Translations under genes and position numbers: made by a program
In this document: positions 50,301-55,408 of the stretch, one piece after another
How positions within the stretch are numbered: the stretch's first letter is position 1
How the letters are laid out: each line of letters begins with the position of its first letter
Assembly: GCA_964408455.1 (NCBI GenBank)
Contig: CAYOZN010000031.1
Span: forward strand, 1 to 55,408
From: CAYOZN01 sp964408455
GTDB taxonomy: Bacteria; Planctomycetota; Phycisphaerae; UBA1845; UTPLA1
Direction of reading: 5' to 3'
DNA: 55,408 bases
Notes under the pieces: model-generated
The model's database searches: none
The model's input: the letters and a program-made list of their open reading frames with translations, nothing else
Told to the model about the DNA's origin: nothing

Positions 50301-52007
50301 CGGGCGCACCGTCGCGCCGCCGACCGCGATACGGCGGCTGTCGCCCTGGCATGCCTTGCCGCGGCCCACCGCTATCCGGGCCCCGGCCTGGTGCCGTCCC
50401 TGAGCCGCGCGGCCGAGGCGGGCCGGCGGCTTGCAGCCGAGTACGCCGATGTGCGTCTCAGCGGCCCGGCGGCCGAGATGGCGACCGATGCCCGGCTGAC
50501 GGCGCGCGGCAGCATGGCCGACTATGCCGAGAGCCTGCGGGCCACGCTGCCTGCCGGTCTGTGGTCGGAACAGCCGCCGTTTCCCTCGATTCTGGATAAT
50601 GCCAAACGTCTGGCACTCGGCTACGAGCTGGCCATTCCCGGCAACGCGCCGGGCGGCACGGCAAGCCTGTGGACGGCCGGTCGCGACCGGGAGCTTTTCT
50701 CGGGCATTCTGCCGGTGCAGCTTGCGAGGCAGATTGTCGCCCTGAGAAGCACGCCCGAAGCCAATCACGAGTATCTCTGGACGGCCGACATCCACTCGGA
50801 AGCCGATCTCGACGAAGTTGCCGATCCGTTGATCGGATCGAGCATTTATCCCTGCGCGATCAGCGGCAGCGTGATCGCGGCTCACGCGGACACCGGCCTG
50901 TTTGCCCTCGGCCTCGCCTCCGGCCGCTTGATGTGGTCGGAGTTTGACCGCGAAGAAACGGTCGAGCAACTGCCCGCGCCGGCCGTCGTCGCCGTGAACG
51001 GGATCATCGTCGCCGCGACGCACGGCAACACGCTGGTCGCCTGGCACGCGCGGGACAGCGCCCAGCGGCTGTGGCGGCGGGTCTGGCCCACGTTGCAGAT
51101 CCGCAGCCTCCGCGCCGCGGGCGACTGTGTCCTGGCGATTGATCGCAACGCCACCCGCGCCATCCTGATCGATCCCGAGAATGGCCGCATTCGCCGCGAG
51201 TTTTCGATTCTGACCGGCGAGTTGCCCGGCGATCCGGACACCGACGAGCTGGAGGCGACCGACACGGATGCCCACGCGGCCGTGGTGGGCGGCGTGATCT
51301 GCCGCAGCGGCCATCGCAATGTCATCGGCCGCGACGTGGCCACCGGCCGGGTGTTGTGGACGGTGGAGCTGTCCGGCGGCGTGAGCGGCCTCTACGAGCT
51401 CGACGACCAGCACATCGGCATCGCCTACAAGCCCAACCGGTTTCGCGTGATCCTGGCCCGGGGCGGCAGCACCGTGCTGGAGCCGGACATGGACGGCCTT
51501 TCGCCGGTGCCCGAGGATGCCGTCGTGGTGACACCCACGCGGGGGGATGCCGCCGGCGCCCCGCGGCTGCTGTTGTTCGTCCGCACCGACGATCTTCCGC
51601 CGGAGTACGCCCTGGTCAGCTATCCGCTGTCCGGCGGCGGGCAGAGCGGCCGCCGGCTCCTCGGTCCGTCGGCCACCATCAGCCCCGGCATGATGCGTTC
51701 ATCGCCGGATTTCGTTCCCGTCATTCAGAACGAAGTTCGCCAGCACGATGCGGCCCGCGCCTTCGACGATCGCCGCGTCTCCGTTGACCCACAGGTGGCT
51801 CCACGGCTGGTATTCGTGTCCACCGCCAACTGCGAGCGGCTGAGGCTGCGCTGGTACGAATTCGACGAAGGACGGCTGGGTACCAGCTATCATCGCTCCC
51901 GCCTGATTACCGACGTCTGGGTGTTCGACGATTGCGTGGTGGCGCTGGCGCCCGAAGGCGTCTATATTCTTGTCGCCCACGATGAAAAGGAGGCGGACGC
52001 GCAATGA
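47343..52007 (+). CDS. Large secreted PQQ-type beta-propeller and helical-repeat protein
   Basis: A 1554-residue exported protein. It has a signal peptide (about 22-50, RPRVACVAIAAAALAAHAGVARA) and then a helical-repeat region (~60-250, with AEDAASRGDWKLACDTLERV). A beta-propeller of PQQ-enzyme type follows (~370-800: VVARDLLSFDMDW, YEAATGRAVWAR, LHAFDLTDGRAVWTQ). Then comes another helical section with TPR-like repeats (~800-1060), and a second propeller (~1060-1550: LFALGLASGRLMWSEFD, VIGRDVATGRVLWTVELSGG). The tail ends in EFDEGRLGTSYHRS. Such proteins are typical periplasmic or cell-surface scaffolds in planctomycetes; quinone binding is not proven. ATG 47343 gives an N-terminal extension before the signal; ATG 47409 would start right at it. 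The stop overlaps the next gene's start by 4 bases (ATGA). Confidence 0.88.
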   Translation: MFDQQGQPGRRDLVTGAARVRGMRPRVACVAIAAAALAAHAGVARAQVFRLEMPDAVTDDGSVRLQPANDRDAESWLRRAEDAASRGDWKLACDTLERVIEQHGDRTVTIDETSYYSVTRLVERQIREWPEEGLAAYRLLNDPEVQRLFERGRDEFDWEALRQIARKYPMSTPAPAAMDLLASRLLDCGAASEAVSLLKHLQELPHSQVPRWSIQQRLFLAFALTDQRDRASDALQELRKLSPQSDPALPADWPTRLERLQRYFEQLKLDAPALVAAPTVWPSRFGPPEQMGRMSGISHLADTMSAARLDGAESKLRTKMLEMSRSKVRPAVWQAVSDGERLFVSTPEGVVARDLLSFDMDWKAVLKRRLQPRVTNNSQRAAILNAIRGNQFDVIEEEPQRGLDPRIVQTLFHEYRGEISTAAGLVFAIEQDAPVDEQPPTTEGIVPTNDQIGDEDIGAANTLRAYEAATGRAVWARGAAGPPADELRHAHFRAAPVMAGGYLVAPFSQGGDLYLAVFQIDGSLVRKVLLGSGRASLFPLNGVLPLLVHDGTIFVQSGAGMVFALNEHDFSLKWLQAYERSGIGGASRQERMWGGPSSLPQPDEWLSSPPVVSGGLVIVAPHDSENLHAFDLTDGRAVWTQPRQTHRYIVGATPSYVFLAGDRVGALEARSGRDLWMTDALYPTGRCVISGDQVLVPSGRRLIRLNMATGELIDDSTVEQALGNLLVFEGSLYSLGPDRLNKILDPVHSAELARARLERNPSDVEAILLLALLSEIRDEHAEAMALLSRAERCIASMRSEAAAVGDANRSESADALETAVVHRRVATLLSMAAAAEEDARLPHLQEAVRIARRPGDVAKAAVQLCDELIALGRAPEAFRVGLDLFARSGVRLVDAADDRHLSVRSDVQIGASLAAIWAELDEAGRQASAQVVADLLAARPAADRAATTERVSDVLGFLPDAAARDLAQGRAAWLEDRQESAIFFFERAHRRAADRDTAAVALACLAAAHRYPGPGLVPSLSRAAEAGRRLAAEYADVRLSGPAAEMATDARLTARGSMADYAESLRATLPAGLWSEQPPFPSILDNAKRLALGYELAIPGNAPGGTASLWTAGRDRELFSGILPVQLARQIVALRSTPEANHEYLWTADIHSEADLDEVADPLIGSSIYPCAISGSVIAAHADTGLFALGLASGRLMWSEFDREETVEQLPAPAVVAVNGIIVAATHGNTLVAWHARDSAQRLWRRVWPTLQIRSLRAAGDCVLAIDRNATRAILIDPENGRIRREFSILTGELPGDPDTDELEATDTDAHAAVVGGVICRSGHRNVIGRDVATGRVLWTVELSGGVSGLYELDDQHIGIAYKPNRFRVILARGGSTVLEPDMDGLSPVPEDAVVVTPTRGDAAGAPRLLLFVRTDDLPPEYALVSYPLSGGGQSGRRLLGPSATISPGMMRSSPDFVPVIQNEVRQHDAARAFDDRRVSVDPQVAPRLVFVSTANCERLRLRWYEFDEGRLGTSYHRSRLITDVWVFDDCVVALAPEGVYILVAHDEKEADAQ

Positions 52008-53128
52008 TATGCAACTCTGGCCAGACCAGTTTGTCCCGCTTAAGGGACGACCGGCTACGCCGTCTGCGCGACCCGCGCACCCGCGGTGGGATCGCGTTGG
52101 CTTTGTGCGGCGCGGTTCTGCTCGCGGCTCCGCAGAGCGCTTCGGCGCAGTTGCCGGCCAAACATCCGCCGCTGGTGGATGACGCCACGGCCGCCGCCAT
52201 CGACAAGGGCATGAAGTACCTCGTCTCCCGGCAGAGCTCTGACGGCGCCTTTCGCGATCAGGGCAGCCTCGGCAGCTATCCCGTCGCGATGACTGCCTTG
52301 GCCGGCATGGCCCTGCTCTCATCCGGCAGCACCGCCACCGAAGGACCCTACGCCCCGCAGCTTCGCAAAACGCTGACGTACGTTCTGGGTTCTTCGCAGC
52401 GGAACGGATTGATCTGCCGTCCCGGCGAGGAGGAGTCCCGCTCCATGTACGGCCACGGCTTCTCGATGCTTTTCCTCGCCGAGACCATGGGCATGGAGGA
52501 AGACCCCGAGCGGCTGGCGAAGATCCGCTGGGTTCTGCAGAAAGGGGTGGATTTGATCGCCCGCAGCCAGAGCCAGTTGGGCGGATGGCTGTATACACCA
52601 GACATGGGCGGCGACGAAGGCTCCGTGACAGTCACGCAGGTGCAGGCCCTGCGCGCCTCGCGCAATGCCGGCATCGCCGTTCCCAAGAAGGTGATCAACC
52701 GCGCCATGAAGTACCTGGACAAGTCCATTCAACCCGACGGCGGCATCGCCTATCGCGTCGGGATGACCGGCTCGCGCCCGCCCATCACGGCGGCGGCCGT
52801 GGCCTGCTGGTTCAACGCCGGACAATACGACAATCCCGATGCCCTCAAGGCCCTGCGCTTCTGCAAGGAGAAGATCGGTTTCGGCCAGCGGAGCGAAGGC
52901 GTCTGGGGTCATTTCTTCTACGCCCACATGTACCTGGCCCAGGTGATGTACCTCGCCGGCGACGACGAGTGGCGCGTGTACTTCCCCAGAATTCGCGATT
53001 ACCTGCTGAGCATCCAGAACGAGGATGGCTCCTGGGACGGCGACTCGGTCGGCAAGGTCTATGGAACCTCCATCGCCCTCATGATCCTCCAGCTTCCCTA
53101 CAGCAATCTTCCGATCATGCAGCGCTGA
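52004..53128 (+). CDS. Secreted prenyltransferase/squalene-oxidase repeat protein
   Basis: A 374-residue exported protein: signal peptide (GIALALCGAVLLAAPQSASA, ~29-48), then alpha/alpha-barrel repeats of the prenyltransferase/squalene-cyclase type. Repeat cores are QSSDGAFRDQGSLGSYPVAM, QSQLGGWLYTPDMGG, IQPDGGIAYRVGMTG and IQNEDGSWDGDSVGKVYGTS (the QxxDGxW pattern). The DXDD catalytic motif of true cyclases is not seen, so it is unlikely to be an active squalene-hopene cyclase; the family in planctomycetes is of unknown role, perhaps binding peptides. It overlaps the previous gene by 4 bases, with AAAGGAGG ~10 bases upstream, so the two are translationally coupled; MoxR follows 61 bases later. 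Confidence 0.88.
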   Translation: MICNSGQTSLSRLRDDRLRRLRDPRTRGGIALALCGAVLLAAPQSASAQLPAKHPPLVDDATAAAIDKGMKYLVSRQSSDGAFRDQGSLGSYPVAMTALAGMALLSSGSTATEGPYAPQLRKTLTYVLGSSQRNGLICRPGEEESRSMYGHGFSMLFLAETMGMEEDPERLAKIRWVLQKGVDLIARSQSQLGGWLYTPDMGGDEGSVTVTQVQALRASRNAGIAVPKKVINRAMKYLDKSIQPDGGIAYRVGMTGSRPPITAAAVACWFNAGQYDNPDALKALRFCKEKIGFGQRSEGVWGHFFYAHMYLAQVMYLAGDDEWRVYFPRIRDYLLSIQNEDGSWDGDSVGKVYGTSIALMILQLPYSNLPIMQR

Positions 53129-53189
53129 GAATTCGTTGTGCGTTTATCCTCGCCTCCAAGCGCGGCGGTAAACCCTGAAGGAATAAAAC

Positions 53190-54254
<1,065 letters not shown>

Positions 54255-54298
54255 CAGGATCCGACAGCTCAACCGGATTTGACAGATCGGACGCATAC

Positions 54299-55231
54299 TT
54301 GCCAACCGACACCGAAAAACGCAACTACCTGAACCCGGACGTGCTGGCCCGCATCGGCGATCTGGAGATGCGCGCGCGGATGGTCGTCGAGGGCTTCGTC
54401 AGTGGCATGCACCGCAGTCCCTATCACGGCTACTCGGTCGAATTCGCGCAGCACCGCGAATACGTGCCCGGCGACGATCTGCGCCATCTCGACTGGCGCG
54501 TCTATGGCCGGTCGGACCGGTTCTACATCAAACAATATGAGGAAGAGACAAACCTGCGCACGCACATCCTCCTCGACTGCTCGTCCTCGATGCGCTATCC
54601 GGAGCAGGACCTGGCGGCAGGTCGGATGAACAAGTTTGAATATGCCGCCACGCTGGCAGCCTCGCTCGCCTACCTGCTGGTGAATCAGCAGGATGCCGCG
54701 GGCCTCTTGCTCTTTGACTCTGCGGTGCGTGCCGATCTGCCGCCGCTGTCCAACCAGGCGCACCTGCGATCCATCGTCGGACGCATCGAACAGGCCCGGC
54801 TCGATCGGCCCACCGAGGCGAAGGCCGCGTTTGCCGAGCTGTCCGGGCGGCTTCAGCGCCGCAGCCTGGTGGTCGTCGTGTCCGACTTTCTGGCGGACGT
54901 GGACGAAGTGATCCAGGCACTGGAGCGCATCCGCTTCGGCCGGCACGAAGTCATCGTGATGCACGTGCTGGATGCCGACGAGCGCGAGTTCCCCTTCCTC
55001 GATCACACCCACTTCGAAGGATTGGAGGACGTGCAGGCGCAACTCCTCGTCGACCCGCAGTCGCTGCGGTCGGCCTACCTGGAAGAAGTCAACGGCTTCA
55101 TTGCGCGGCTGCGATCGGCCTGCACCAACGCCCGAATCGACTACGTGGGCCTTTCGACCACGGAATCGCTGGACGTCGCGCTGCGCAGCTACCTGGCGGC
55201 GCGAATGCACCTGGCCAAGGCCAAGGCGTAA
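54299..55231 (+). CDS. DUF58/VWA-type protein
   Basis: A 310-residue DUF58 protein. The conserved GDLEMRARMVVEGFVSGMHR and the block SVEFAQHREYVPGDDLRHLD (with GDD..HLDW) precede a VWA-type fold whose MIDAS-like site is LDCSSSM (~92-98), with VVSDFLAD later. DUF58 proteins cooperate with MoxR. Start TTG 54299 is the only start in the right place; no Shine-Dalgarno is visible. It lies 44 bases after moxR, in the same operon. Later members (VWA/Bat genes) of the usual operon would lie past the window's end, but the 3' flank here is repeat-rich. Confidence 0.9.
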   Translation: MPTDTEKRNYLNPDVLARIGDLEMRARMVVEGFVSGMHRSPYHGYSVEFAQHREYVPGDDLRHLDWRVYGRSDRFYIKQYEEETNLRTHILLDCSSSMRYPEQDLAAGRMNKFEYAATLAASLAYLLVNQQDAAGLLLFDSAVRADLPPLSNQAHLRSIVGRIEQARLDRPTEAKAAFAELSGRLQRRSLVVVVSDFLADVDEVIQALERIRFGRHEVIVMHVLDADEREFPFLDHTHFEGLEDVQAQLLVDPQSLRSAYLEEVNGFIARLRSACTNARIDYVGLSTTESLDVALRSYLAARMHLAKAKA

Positions 55232-55241
55232 GTTATTCGGT

Positions 55242-55394
55242 GTGCCACTGCTTCAAGCAGTGCGATGGAGTGTGATGAACGAGTGCCGGGTGCCACTGCT
55301 CTGTGAGCAGTGAGGAGCGAGGGGGCATGGAAAGTCCGTGTGCCACTGCTTCAAGCAGTGCAAAGCCCAACGTGTGCCACTGCTTCAAGCAGTG
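55242..55394. repeat. Cluster of four palindromic repeats
   Basis: Four palindromes, each preceded by GTGC, lie at 55242-55262, 55290-55312, 55340-55360 and 55374-55394. Three have CACTGCTT-C-AAGCAGTG. The second has CACTGCTC-TGT-GAGCAGTG, with a compensatory arm change and a 3-base loop. Spacers are 27, 27 and 13 bases and unlike each other. The same core is in comEC. Not a CRISPR: the repeats are short and palindromic and the spacers irregular. Confidence 0.88.
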
Positions 55395-55408
55395 CGAGGC
55401 AAGACAAG

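Noticed and set aside
55242..55394. Possible CRISPR array
   Set aside because: The repeats are only ~21 bases, palindromic, one has a different core, spacers are 13-27 bases and irregular, and no cas genes are visible.

Overview
The window is GC-rich bacterial chromosome. Its gene content points to Planctomycetota, most likely a Phycisphaerae-like lineage (inference). Supporting signs are several small membrane proteins ending in a CGYDLTGNVSGVCPECG zinc ribbon, a secreted di-haem peroxidase with a dockerin-like tail, a Ser/Thr protein kinase, a FliA/WhiG-type sigma factor, a chlamydial Hc1-like histone, VIT/VWA, PQQ-propeller and prenyltransferase-repeat secreted proteins, and dispersed NPKRQRG-type DNA repeats. 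No rRNA, tRNA, CRISPR array, phage or intact insertion sequence was recognised.

Layout. 0.3-10 kb: an RdgC-like protein converges on a giant GreA/GreB fusion, followed by two paralogous secreted Arg/Glu-rich proteins, a VIT-VWA protein and a YceH-type protein. 10-20 kb: a small lipoprotein, CorA, the MauG-dockerin peroxidase, a secreted transglutaminase behind a 9-codon upstream ORF, and a 1252-residue MscS channel. 20-28 kb: housekeeping genes (metK with an intrinsic terminator, a FabZ-like dehydratase, rpmH), an Hc1-like histone, a LmbE deacetylase, a compact RsbW-kinase/STAS/MlaE-permease operon, and a FluC channel. 28-40 kb: a sigma factor, a Ser/Thr kinase, lipoproteins, an enolase-superfamily enzyme, a GlpT-type transporter, an Ig-like membrane protein and ComEC. 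40-46 kb: an accessory-looking tract with four 'TM - variable segment - TM - zinc ribbon' proteins, a kelch lipoprotein, an Fn3-like protein and dense low-complexity DNA. 47-55 kb: an operon of PQQ-propeller protein, prenyltransferase-repeat protein, MoxR ATPase and DUF58 protein, ending at a cluster of palindromes.

The most unusual material is: (i) a family of membrane zinc-ribbon genes whose first ~100 bases and 3' ends are conserved at the DNA level while the middle is unalignable, each preceded by an identically placed GGTAGAAT-N6-ATG, which implies leaderless transcripts; (ii) 8-bp-arm palindromes with compensatory arm changes, clustered at the window end and also present in frame inside comEC; (iii) the RsbW/STAS/MlaE operon, suggesting a phospho-switch on a lipid transporter; (iv) islands of 7-, 6- and 21-bp tandem repeats, one extending into the 3' end of a zinc-ribbon gene. 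Coordinates come from reading the sequence; family names come from motif recognition without database searches.
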